Under the pieces are notes generated by a model that saw only the letters and a program-made list of their open reading frames with translations, did not search any database and was not told where the DNA came from. Below, one piece after another: positions 41,900-53,600 of a stretch of 64,000 nt of DNA (position 1 is its first letter; the number at the start of each line of letters is the position of its first letter). This DNA comes from Lepas anatifera (Eukaryota > Arthropoda > Thecostraca > Lepadidae). Both the position numbers and the translations under genes were made by a program. The stretch spans positions 372,001 through 436,000 of the forward strand of contig JAOTON010002271.1 in the NCBI GenBank assembly GCA_034440635.1, written 5' to 3'.

Positions 41900-44030
41900 A
41901 ACTGCGTACCAAGCCAAGCAAAGCAGCTGACCAATTGATTTATGTATATCTGCCTTCATTAGACATATATTTATGTCTCTGCCACGTTTTTGCCACTCGG
42001 TCTTGGTCCTTCTTCTGAAGGACTTTGGGTTTACTCCACACCAGTAATAAGCAATGGAGGTAAAATGCAATATTCTCATTGGATATAGGCTCTTTTACTA
42101 TAAAACAAAATTAGGAAAGATACAAATAGTCTTATAAGCTTACTTAAATAATGCCTTCAAATTCAATGGCTGATCTGCTTTTTGATCCGTTCTGCGGCGC
42201 CATATTTTGTGTGGGTCGCGCCATACTTCGTCTGGCTTATGTATGGCTTAAAAGTGTATTCTGAGGATCTTGGTACCGAGGCTGCTCATGTATCCCGTGT
42301 AAAGGGTTCAAGGATGGTACGGATTGGACAGTCTGGTCCCCTCCCCGCCTGTTAGACCAGTAACAACTGGTCAGAGTGTGGTACGGATTGAACAGTGAAC
42401 GAGCGAATCTGAGCGACTCAAATTGTGTGTGACTGTCGAATCCCTCGCTGGGAAGCCTCCTGTAGACACTCGGGCTTCAGTGGAGGACGCTGGACCTCCG
42501 ACCGGCTGCAGTGGGTCCCAGCGTACATGTTGTGCCCACCCTCACCACGCTGTAATATTAAGCTACCCTTCACCCATGCCTTGTTGTCAGGCTTAGTATT
42601 GCACTGACTAATGTGAATATTGCATGTGATCTGCCCTCCCGTAGAATAAATATCGACACAGGTGGATTGTGTTTGGGTTGTAGACTGTGCAGCTAGCGCT
42701 TCTTGGTGCCTCGCTTGCTCTCACAAGATGGACTCTTCAGTAATCTTCCAGGTTATGCCTATGCAGAATTTGGTGACTGCGACAAGCATGGCAGATGCAC
42801 TTCTTCATCTGCCCCCGTCCGCTCCCCCCACTGACGTTTCATCAGACCAAACTGTGAGACATTCAGGGCCTGCCATATGGGAGGATAATTTATTGTCCCG
42901 GTAACGCTAATTTTGAGTGGAATCGTGCCATATAGGTGATATCAAGCTTGGATGGACTGGTGTTATATTCAGGGTCTGGAGGCTCATATTAATTCGATCT
43001 ATGTTTGGGAATTATTCGTTCTTATGTTAAGTTTTGACCGTAAAATGTTTATGCAGCTAAAATGCCTACGGTCACATCATTCAAATATATTCACATCATA
43101 TTCTGATGGTTTTCGCCTTTTCTTTGACCGGGTTGTGGGTGTAAGCCGCCTTCGCCAGGATTGGGTAAAAAGACTAAACCTAACTAAAAATCTAAGATCG
43201 CTAGGAAGGTGCGAATAAAACCATCGAATTCAACTAAATCTTCTGAATTCAAATCTGGTCTTCTGAATTCAACCAAATCTTGTCAATATTTAAGTGCCTA
43301 GAGTTAAAAATATTTACAAAATTTTAAAATAACGTGATCCCTTACAATGTGCCAAATATGCAGTTTTGAAGGATAACAAGCACAGTGTCTTATTAAATTT
43401 CAACGACATGAATGCAAACTTCCATCAATCATTCAGACGACCAAATGGAGGTTCTTGTGTGAGATGGACAAGTTCTAAGGCAGTTGTTGAATCTCTTGGA
43501 TTTTGTTAATGACAGTCAGGGTGTGTATTTCCAAAAATCATTAGTAAATGACCGCCGCGTGAAAGGATAAAACATAATTTTATTTTTTTAAGCCACCACA
43601 CAGTCCTTTTGAATTCTGGAAATTATAAACAATACAATTTAAACGATATTTTAACATTAAATCAATATTTCGTTACAGGTGCCCGGGCTCCAAAGGGATA
43701 TCAATTCACACCCTTATATGGCACTGTTCATTAAACCGGCACCGCCGGACTCTTTTTCATACACCACCACCTTTTGGGGTGTGATGGGACCTCCTACGAT
43801 CTCGGGAACCGGAAGTGACACGAAAAATTAAAACGGCGCAGGAAGCACCTTACCCTCTTCTACTCTGGATCCCAGTTTGAAGCGTATCCGTGGACCTGTG
43901 GCTCTATAGTGGGATCAAAACGGTTCAAATTTATACCAATTTAAAAATCTCTTACACCTCGGAAACCAAAGGACTAGAATAAAAAGTCAGTTGTGTTAGT
44001 CTTGACTTAAGGAGCCGAATGCTATGCGAC
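41900..44030. other. Intergenic DNA, no gene recognised
   Basis: Mostly AT-rich. Open frames at 42662-42904 and 42952-43218 are short with no recognisable domain. A stray minisatellite unit lies near 42310-42400. Confidence 0.4.
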
Positions 44031-44034
44031 ATGA

Positions 44035-44295
44035 CTGTAAGGTCACATTATGACCTTGACCTTAGGTCAAGGTTTCATAATAACCTTTAAAGGTCATGTT
44101 ACATACTGTTTGAATCCAAACAGTATGTACTATGTCAGCAAACATGACCTACATGACCCTTGGGTCATGCTCATTACTATAATACAAAATTTAAGATTGT
44201 ATCTTGTTTGGTTCAAACGTCGTAGGCACAAACAACTTCGCAAACCGTGACCTTTGGTGACCTCCGGCGACCTTGGTATCGATCTGACCTCAGAA
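44035..44295. promoter_or_regulatory. Cluster of AGGTCA/TGACCT motifs
   Basis: At least eight TGACC(T/C) or (A/G)GGTCA motifs in 260 bp (for example AAGGTCACATTATGACCTTG, TAGGTCAAGG, AAAGGTCATG, CATGACCTACATGACC, GTGACCTTTGGTGACCTCCG). It is not inside a clear copy of the TTAA element. Any regulatory role is inference from resemblance to nuclear receptor half-sites. Confidence 0.4.
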
Positions 44296-44608
44296 TGAAT
44301 GCCAGCATGCTTACTTGTCAAGAGCTTTTGAACGATGTCTAGAAACTGTATCTAACTCTTGAAGAAGCCGAGTTACACCCTGGTTTTGTGAGCCTCATTT
44401 TAGAAAAACGGAATTGCCTTATACGGGCCTAGCAATGCTGTCACAACTCGTTGACCTGACCTACCTGATTTTAATATTTGATCATAAGTTTCCGAATTGT
44501 TATCCCTAGAGGCCTGCAAAGCGACGCGGGTCTCATCTGAATCGGCTCAGAATCATTTGCAAAAAAATCGAGGTGGGATCAGATCGGGCCCCTAGGCGGT
44601 GATGGGTA

Positions 44609-45048
44609 AAAGGGAATGTGGCATCTTTATAACGTGATTTTATTTGAGATAGCCAAGTTTTAAAGTATGCCGGAAAACCCGGTACTTTATATAATTTGCC
44701 TTGAAACTCAAAATTTCCGTGGAGAAAGCTAAAAACCTACCTGAAATGTACCTCACATGTACCGCAGCCGGGCGGCCACGGTTATCAGCTGTTGGTGTGA
44801 CGACAGAGCTGACGTCACGCTGAGTAATCAGTCAGTTGAAGCCCTTGAAGCCTTTTGAATATGGTATTAAATGCCAGGTCATGACGTTATCCTTAGGCAA
44901 AGGTTATCTTTCATCCTAGGGGAGCATTTAAATAAAAATATTGAGCCCATTGTACATTTATCAGAGACGTTTTCATGATTATCGGCTAAAAACACCCCAA
45001 ATTTCACTGAATTCCAGGATTCGACCAAGTTGCCACATTCCCTTTAAG
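44609..45048 (-). mobile_element. MITE family with conserved TGACGTCA, copy 3
   Basis: Inverted relative to copies 1 and 2: begins AAAAGGGAATGTGGCATC and ends TGCCACATTCCCTTT. It keeps AGAGCTGACGTCACGCTGAG, the same palindrome in reverse. Non-coding. Confidence 0.8.
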
Positions 45049-45384
45049 GTCAAAGCAACAACCCATCACTATTCGAGACTGTTCAGTTATAGTTTCCACT
45101 GATAAGTACCGTGCTAACGATATTTCACAATGTGTCTTTAAATATTTTGAACATGTTTTAAAACCGAGCCGTTCAAAAGCTACCGCCGCTCGAAATAATT
45201 TATCAAACATTTTTTATGTTCATAACTGTTCTCTTCCATCCCCGTACCAAATTTTCCGTGTGCTGTATTGTTTCGCTCAATACGAAATTTCTGGAATGAA
45301 AATTCATAATATACCACAAAACATTTCTTTTGTTAAAGTTCAACATTTGCAATACTTAATATGACTTGTGAGGTCACTCACTCA

Positions 45385-45535
45385 TAGGCGTAGGAACGGG
45401 GTGGGCCAGGGGGCCATGCCCCCCAATATTCATGATTCTTAACCATTAGCCCTATGGCGTTGACTGGAAAGAAATGACTTCAAAATACCCGCTGACCCCC
45501 CAATATTCTGGACGTACCAACGCCTATGCACTCAC
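45385..45535. mobile_element. MITE related to family C
   Basis: Shares CCCTATGGCGTTGAC, GGAAAGAAATGA and AATATTCTGGACGT-like segments with the family C MITEs. The ends are TAGGCGTAGGAACGG and CGTACCAACGCCTATG, which are inverted. Confidence 0.6.
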
Positions 45536-45735
45536 TGCCCCAATTTAGACAACTTAGGTATAATTCGAAAGCAGAGTGCTGAACGTCTCAGTCTAATGAA
45601 AAATAAAATGAAAACACATAACATTAAGAAGCAATAACTAACTAGGAACGCGATGTAATCCGGGGGATAGACATCAGAGTATTGTAGCATACAAATTATT
45701 TTTGTGCCTCAAAATAGAAAGTCGGACAATCATGG

Positions 45736-46580
45736 TTAACACGCGCATTGACGGGGGCGGGTACCCGCCCCTTGGGTTTTTCGAAGATAGCAGAAAAACG
45801 GCGGCGCGTACGCGCCGCCGTTCTTGGCATCCCTTTTCCCTCATCAATTTTGCAACTTCTGTGAAAATTTTAAGGTTAGGTCATCTCAGGTCAGGTCACC
45901 AGTACAGGTCAAGTGACCCGACCTCAAGAAAAGTTTAAGATAGCATAAGCCGGAGCTGGGTGAACTTATCCGATTCAAACTCATATCACATAATGGCCCC
46001 ACCGAGTTCTATAAAATATGTTCCGGTATTTTTGATATCGATGACCTAAGGCCAGGTACAAGGCATGAACTCTCGATTGGAAATACATGGGAAAAATGTT
46101 TTTTTACGGAATAACTTAGTAACAGATGGTGATAGATCATTTATTTTAGCTGCATTAGACTCGCCTGGGCTTTGTGGTTCTAATGATATGCATTTTATAT
46201 AATTTGACCCTGACCTGACCTCAGGTCAGGTCAAATCCTTGATTTGACCTAGCAAGGTCAAATTATAAATCATTCGATTCGGCTTGCTGAGAGGGTTCAT
46301 ACAGTTCAAGTCGTTTTGCTCTATCTTTACTTGTTCAGATGTAATGGTCGAAAAACTGAATTTACATGTTATCCCTATGACGGCATGTTTTGACCTCTCG
46401 TGACCTTAAATGTGACCTGACAAAAAATGGTACAAATGTTTTCGATGGAGAAGTGGATGGGCAGCCCAACGCCGTTTACCGTTTTTCGCTACCTACCGTG
46501 GTTCTCGAGATCGTAGGGGGGCGGGTACTCGCCCCCGTCAATGCGAAGGTGGCTCAGACCCCCGTCAATGCGCGTGTTAA
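45736..46580 (+). mobile_element. TTAA element, copy D
   Basis: 845-bp full copy in the same orientation as copy A, bounded by TTAACACGCGCATTGACGGG and CCCGTCAATGCGCGTGTTAA. It keeps the GGCGGCGCGTACGCGCCGCC hairpin and half-site clusters at 45873-45925, 46040-46060 and 46203-46262. Confidence 0.88.
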
Positions 46581-48600
46581 ACGGCAGTGCACAGTGACCT
46601 CTGGCTGTCTGTAGGCCGGGTGGCGGCGACATCGAAAAAAATGTGAAAGGAAAATGGTCCATGCTAAAGGAATACGCTGATGTTACTTCCATTAAAATAT
46701 ATATACCTACAGTCATTTGCCTCGTGCATCCTGTGATTTGCCTTGGACCCTCCTTGTTTGAAATGTCAGTGCTACTTTTCCTTTCGCTTCAAAAAGTCAT
46801 TTTTATCAGTTTAAATTTCTAGTGTTGCACTCACATGAAAAGTCAGCTAAGCGTGTATGTCACATGGACCGTGTGTGCTGTATCGAAAATAAGTGTTTAT
46901 CAATCCAAAAACGAAAAGCTGCGTCAATTACACTGATGCCGAAAAATACTAAGGATTCTAAATAGGTCCCTGCAATTTTGCCCGCCAAGCGCATTCACAT
47001 ACCGAACTCATTTAATGAACTCATACTCATGTTTTCCAAAGATATCGACACCGCACACTGCACAAACACTTAACCTATATATCCACCCATGTGCACAGAA
47101 TGTCTCCTACATCTGTCCTCCCTCGGTCCAACAGAACGACCACCATTCTCAACACCTCATGCGTACGTTTTATAATCTGCCTCGCGACCCCTTCCCACCG
47201 ATGCTTGAACTCGGCGTCAGCGGCGTCCAGCGGCGTGACCTTTCTAACCTCTGTGCCCCGCGGGCAATCGGCATCCAGCGGATGGCGGCTGCTGATTGGT
47301 GGAGGCGCATTCACTTGCATAGCGAGAAATTCAGCTGAAATTTACCCATGAGAATGATAGAGCTTAAACCATAAAACAAGATATATCTTAACAACATCTT
47401 TTTCAAGCATTACTAGCCATATTTTTCCCTTCGCTGGCTTGATTATCTGCGCCACCATCCGATACTCCTTGGTACAGGCGAAACAGCGGCAGAGTCAGCA
47501 CTGGCTAGCCGGCGGCCGAGCTCGCTGAAGTCAGAGAGTCGCGAGCTGGGTGTCTGCTGAGCGTAAAGGAGCGGGGCCGGCCCAAAGGTAAGCGGCAGAG
47601 GAAGATGAGAGAGACGTAGGTATGTACATAAAACTTAACCTTAACCGTCGAACGAGTTATAGCGAGTGTCAACTAATGATAGCGCTGCCGAAGTAAAATT
47701 CCAGATAACATACTAGAAGAGGGGAAGCAGCTGCTGCTTCGTTGAATGTTGGATGGTGAAAAGGCACAAAACCTATTTTGGGGCTCAATATATTTCCGAT
47801 GTTTTAACGCATTTCACCTTTTCTACATGTCCATAATAGCAACGTATTTGTATTCCTGCTCAAATACGTATTTGCGTCCCCTCCGAGTTTGCTGAAATTG
47901 TGCATGGACGCTGCTATGCAGGCCCCTAGTAACTCCCTAAAACCATTCGTGTCCACAACTGACGGTTCGACCTCCAGAGGTTACCAAAATATAAAGCTCG
48001 AAAATATGGCGAACTCTACAACTTTAAGACAAAATGGGCCAGACGCGTCGTTTCAGCTCTAGTGCTTTTCATTGACATCAAATATGATTCACAATTAATA
48101 CAAACTTTGTTTAACTCCAGCACCTGACTATGAATTCAAAATTCAATTTCATAAGCCGCCCAGCCAAAAAAGCATGGCGAACCCTAAACCAACGCTTCAT
48201 TGCATACTTATCATCGGATTTTCGGTGTTCAAGCACGGGCATCGCAGTCAGCATCATTCACAAAAATGTAAAACAAACATTGTATATATTTTTACCGCTC
48301 TGGGCGTACATTTTATGTAAAAAGAACTGTTTACCAAAGGCTTGCGAACCAGGGGCGCAGTCAGGGGAGGGGCACAGGGAGCACGTGCCCCCCCACCATC
48401 GGCGCCGGGGTGCTATTTGATCACTTGGTGGTGTACCTACCCCGTTTGGGCCGTGCCGCTCGAAATTTAGTGTCCTACTCCGTTGAACCTAGATGCAACT
48501 AAACTGCATTTAACGATTAAAACTATTGTTTGACAACTTAGTGCCTTTTTTGGCCAGCTAGGACATTTTGTCGCCTTTCCAAGCACCCGAGGAGGAGTAT
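46581..48600. other. Intergenic DNA, no gene recognised
   Basis: Open frames on both strands around 47015-47350 are unrecognised. A GC-rich MITE-like patch, GGGGCGCAGTCAGGGGAGG, lies near 48351-48410. Nothing is firm enough to call a gene. Confidence 0.4.
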
Positions 48601-48649
48601 GGGCAAGTAATCCGTTTCCAGCTAATGCCTCATCGTCGCCAATAATCGT

Positions 48650-48829
48650 AAGGGCGGAGCTAATCTGGTGTCCCTTGAGCTCACCTGGTGCCCACTGAGC
48701 TAGTCTTGGCCCCTTGAGCTGATCACGTGCCCTCTAAGCTAATCTGGTGCCCCCGAGTCAATCTGGTGGCCCCTGAGAAAATGATTATGCCTCTTGAACC
48801 TATGTAATGCTCTCTGAGTTAGTCACATG

Positions 48830-48830
<1 letters not shown>
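48650..48830. repeat. Degenerate 28-30-bp tandem repeat
   Basis: About six loose units with cores TAATCTGGTG and CCCTTGAGCT or variants. It leads into a (TA)n tract. Confidence 0.7.

Positions 48831-48873
<43 letters not shown>
48831..48873. repeat. (TA)n microsatellite
   Basis: Perfect TA dinucleotide tract. Confidence 0.95.
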
Positions 48874-48875
<2 letters not shown>

Positions 48876-49725
48876 CACATACATAACTTTTATGTATATG
48901 ACAGTATATCTCTTTCCAACTCTTTATATCCTCGTTTGACCAGTGCATATCTCCTATTTGCCCGTTGTTTTACATGCTTTGTCCGCTGGTTGAGTAAATG
49001 GGTAGGTATTTTTTGCATTTCTCTGATTCTTATGTGTCTTATGACCTAATAAGATAATGAATTTTAATGTGTTCATGACTTGAGCTATTGTTTTGGAACA
49101 TACTCTGTAGCTCATATAGCTCTAATATTATATATATATATAATAAACTGCTATTCTTCACCTCCGAATGTTCATCCGTGAGCATCCACAGTGAAAGTAA
49201 TAAGCCAATGGTGAACGATTGTTCTCGGTGTATTAAGAAGCTTCCATCCCTTATTTTCGCAGGAGGATATAAATTTCATCACTGAAATCACACACGTTTT
49301 ACATGCTGCTCTTTGAACCGTGGGTATTATAAATAGTAATCTCCAGGTAATTGCAACACTCACACGTCATATAAATAGGACCTCACTCAGCATTCACCAT
49401 AAATGTTCTCAGGCGCTCATTATATTAGTTTGAAGAGTTTGAGACAAAGCTATTCGGGCCTATTATACCAGTGGAAATGGCGTATATTTCAATCATAAAC
49501 AAGCGCAAAAATAAAATATAAGTTAGACAGCTTCTAAGGTGCATGCGGCATTTTCTTACCAAAGATCTCGATAGCCTGAATGAATCTCTTAGTATCCTGG
49601 ATCATAGAACACACAAACATAGAAGCTAACTGAACAATGGACGAGTTTATAATCAGGCGGCCAGCTCCTAGGCTACATATCTATTTAGAAGGGAGGGTCT
49701 GTGTACAGCTGAAACCAGCGCCACA

Positions 49726-50661
49726 TCAGCCCAAATCATTCACCAACTCATTCAGCTCCTTTTCCAGTGCACGATATTTCTCCTTTTCATTCCGCAGCTT
49801 ATCAAACAGCCGCTCTGCTGTCGTCTTCAACATGTAGTTGCCTTTCTTGATAGCCTTCTCGGTATTTTCGTGACGCTTAGACCGCTCCTGCATCCGTTGA
49901 AGCCTTTCTTCCAGAGGCAGTTCGTCGTCGTCAGTCTCAGACTCGTCCGAGGACTCCTCGTCGGTGCCCGATTCCGATTCCTCGCTGGATGATTCCTCCG
50001 TCTCCTCATCAGACTCCTCCTCCGAGGCCTCCGAATCCTCTTCGTCACTGTCCTTCATCATCGCACCCAGTTTCCTCACCTCACGCTGCAGCTCCTTGTA
50101 CTTGCGGTTCTCATCCTTAAGACTGGCGTTTAGCGTTTTGATGCGGTTCTTCAACTGGATGCGCTCCTCTTTGGCGTGTTTCTCTTTAGTATTAATGTGC
50201 CACACTTTACTCTTGCACATTTTCAGATCGCGCAGTTTCTTCTTTTTCTCTTGGTTCTGTTGCTCCTCCTCGCTTTCTGACTCCGACTCCGAGGAGCTCT
50301 CAGACTCCGACTCCGACTCCTCCACCGTCTTCTCCCGGCGCAGACTTTTCTGTGCTGCCTTGTCTGCAGGCACCCTGCCCGTCTCGCCATCCTCCTTTAT
50401 GACGGCTCTATCCGGCTCACTCTTGGCCAATTTTCCCTGGGACGCCGTTTTGGGCAGCTTGTCCTTGGTCTTGCTCTTCGCCACCTTCTGGTCTATGGAG
50501 GCCTCACGAATCGGTGCCCGACCCTTGCGCTCCATCTGAGCCTTCAGCGCGGCCAGCTCTTTTTCAGCAGCCAGAGCTCTGTTCTCCCATTGTTTCTGGG
50601 CCTGCTGCGCGGCCGCCAGCTCTGCGTCCAATGCGCTGGGCCGGCGCTCAGCCGACACCGC
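49726..50661 (-). CDS. WH2/coiled-coil gene, last coding exon
   Basis: Acceptor TTTGCTGCAG|GCGGTG, phase 0; 311 codons to TGA after NDLG. It encodes coils (ALAAEKELAALKAQ; NRKYKELQREVRKL; EKEKYRALEKELNEL), a Lys-rich linker and two Ser/Glu/Asp-rich tracts. The frame stays open into the 30-bp array upstream as a 10-residue repeat (MSRVPWLQV), so a longer exon is possible, but an in-frame stop in the array near 50932 limits it. Confidence 0.88.
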   Translation of the reverse strand, partial: AVSAERRPSALDAELAAAQQAQKQWENRALAAEKELAALKAQMERKGRAPIREASIDQKVAKSKTKDKLPKTASQGKLAKSEPDRAVIKEDGETGRVPADKAAQKSLRREKTVEESESESESSSESESESEEEQQNQEKKKKLRDLKMCKSKVWHINTKEKHAKEERIQLKNRIKTLNASLKDENRKYKELQREVRKLGAMMKDSDEEDSEASEEESDEETEESSSEESESGTDEESSDESETDDDELPLEERLQRMQERSKRHENTEKAIKKGNYMLKTTAERLFDKLRNEKEKYRALEKELNELVNDLG

Positions 50662-53600
50662 CTGCAGCAAAGGCACAGGTGACATCACCACCTGCAACCA
50701 GGGCACACGTGACATCACCACCTGCAACCAGGGCACACGTGACATCACCACCTGCAACCAGGGCACACGTGACATCACCATCTGCAACCGGGGCACACGT
50801 GACATCACCATTTGCAACCAGGGCACACGTGACATCACCGTCTGCAACCAGGGCACGCGTGACATCAACACCTGCAACCAGGGCACACGTGACATCACCA
50901 CCTGCAACCAGGGCACACGTGACATCACCATCTACAACCAGGGCACACGTGACATCAACACCTGCAACCAGGGCATACGCAGCGTCACCACCTGCAACCA
51001 GGGCATACGTGACATCACCACCTGCAACCAGGGCATACGTAGCGTCACCACCTGCAACCAGGGCATACGTAGTGTCACCACCTGCAACCAGGGCATACGT
51101 AGCGTCACCACCTGCAACCAGGGCATACGTGACGTCACCACCTGCAACCAGGGCATACGTAGCGTCACCACCTGCAACCAGGGCATACGTAGCGTCACCA
51201 CCTGCAACCAGGGCATACGTAGCGTCACCACCTGCAACCAGGGCACACGTAACGTCACCATCTGCAACCAGGGCACACGTGACATCACCATCTGCAACCA
51301 GGGCACACGTGACTTCACTATCTGCAATCGGGGCACACGTGATTGATTGATTGATTATTGGGTTTTAGGGCGCGCCAACCTGCGAGGGCATATAGCGCCC
51401 ATAACACTTCTGCAGTCAAAGCTTATAAATTTGTCTGTCTTTAGGGGAAAGTAAGTCTCGTCTACAGTGAACTAATATTTACATTAAAAGTGATCTTTCA
51501 CATCGTAGTTATGATTCTCACCTGCACGGATGCATGGTCACAGATTCAAACAGGTTTACCGCGCCGGCAGCGCTCGGCGCGGGGCGCCGGGGCATCACTT
51601 CCGGCGCCCACCCCGCGCCAACGGACACAGGGCCCGGGGGCGCGGGTGCCTAGACGCCGGACCCAAGCCCGACGTCTAACGGAGGCCTTCCCCGTCGCTC
51701 CGAGACTTGAAAGGCCCCGGAGCGAAAGGGAGCACCTGCCAAATCGGCGCCAGGCGCCTATCAGCGCGGTTGACTACCACAACACACGCTTTTAACCAGG
51801 TCAAATATTATCGTAAAGTCAATGTCTCTAAGCTAGGACAGCACCCGTTCAACCATACTGGAATCGGGGCACACGTGACGCTACCACCTGTAACCAGGGC
51901 ATATGTAGCGTTACTGCCTGCAACCGCGGTGCACGTGCCCCAACCAACTGCAACTAAGGGGCACAGGTGACATCACGAATTGGAACCGGGCATGCATTAT
52001 TTTAGTTATAACAATTTAATCCTGCAGATGTTCGGCTTGCGTCGTTTTTGTTTGTCGTCAGACAAATAGGTAAAATGTAACAATCTATTCGAGAAATATG
52101 GTTGATATTCAGGGATCTCCACTGTAAATTCGACAATTTAAAACATCTGGTACTCTTGCAAAAGCAAGGAAAAAGAAAACAGACCCCAGCCGTTCAAGCA
52201 ATATCCATGCAAGCTTTCATAATACTGGCGGGATGATGTAAACGAGCATGTGACTTCACTTGTTTAACCTAAAATTACAATAGGTCAAGTTTAAATAAGA
52301 CATAAGTGAAACTTAATTTCAAATCCATCCATTTGGATTTCTAATAATTCAATTTTGTAATCGACGTAACTCAACCGAAAATTAGAATAAACAGAAACCC
52401 ATTGAACTCTACTAATGTTTTGCTTTACTCTTACACTGCATTGCCCTTTTCGTTTCCCCCGTGTAGTGGAACGCTTTTGGAAAAATTATCCGTTTTCATT
52501 CTTGATGGCTGCCGCTTTTGGTGCATTTTTTAGTTTCGACCATCTTTTTACACGGATCGAAAGGTGTTTTAATATTTTCCGTTGAAGTATGGCTTTTTCC
52601 TTAGGTTTTGGCTTCTTTATTTTCTGTATTTTACTGTTAATTTACTATTTTATAGGGTTTTTGATCACTCCTAGGAACCAGCAAATGTTGAGACCCCGCA
52701 TAATATGGATCAACTACTGAGAGGATGGTAGCGTGAAGCTATCAATTTTCGTCATCAAGAAGACGTCAAATGATGATAAGCTTAGAGGTCTTATGGTTCA
52801 CCGTTGTTGGGTTCACCGACAGCTAGGGTCATACGGCGAGCTTAGATGTTCTCGATGGACCCTCGGTGCCCCCGGAAATGATCACGGAGCCTCCCTGAGA
52901 ATTCAATGGCCGCCCCCTGAACTTGCTTTCCTCCCTCCTTCTCCCGCCCCCAGGATGCGAGTATCGGCGCCCCATGATAGAATTTGAAGCCCAACCGATA
53001 GGCTTTGCCGTCCAAAGGTATCGCCCTCTGGTCAGGATGATGCATATGATAGAAAATGCATCATCACGACATTTTCCAATCAGTCCCCAGCATGGCAAAG
53101 ATTTGACCTCTATGACCTCATCTGACCTTGAAGATATTTTCCTACGTCAATGAAAATTGGTCATGATGTTCATATGATGATCATAGCCCCACCCACCCAA
53201 TCGGTGTTTTTCTACGCCTCTTAGCTGCCGAGATCGTTGGGAGGAGCTACCAGCCCTCCCCCTCCGGTGAGTGTTAGTGCCAGAACCCTCTCAAGTGCGG
53301 GTGTTAAGTAACAAGGTCTGTCATTATACTCAGTAAGGTGTCTGACAGGCAGGTGTCACTGCGCGCTGACCTGAGCCACCTGAGGCGGTGGTACAGTCTC
53401 AGTGCTGTCCTCTGCCGCCGTTGCAGAGCTGCCCTCTGCCGCAGCCTTCAGCGAATCCACGGTGTCCACAAGGCGACGGATTTCGTTCTTGAGGTGTTTG
53501 TTCTCCTTGGTGAGGTGCTCACAGTTCTTCACCTCCTCTCCCAGCAGCTGTCGCGTAGATTGCAGGTCGTCTCGCACCTGAGAACCACACATGTCAAAGT

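Noticed and set aside
50514..51350. Open frame of 278 codons on the + strand
   Set aside because: It is antisense to the last exon and the 30-bp array; its Ala/Thr/Ser/Pro repeat is only the complement of the array.
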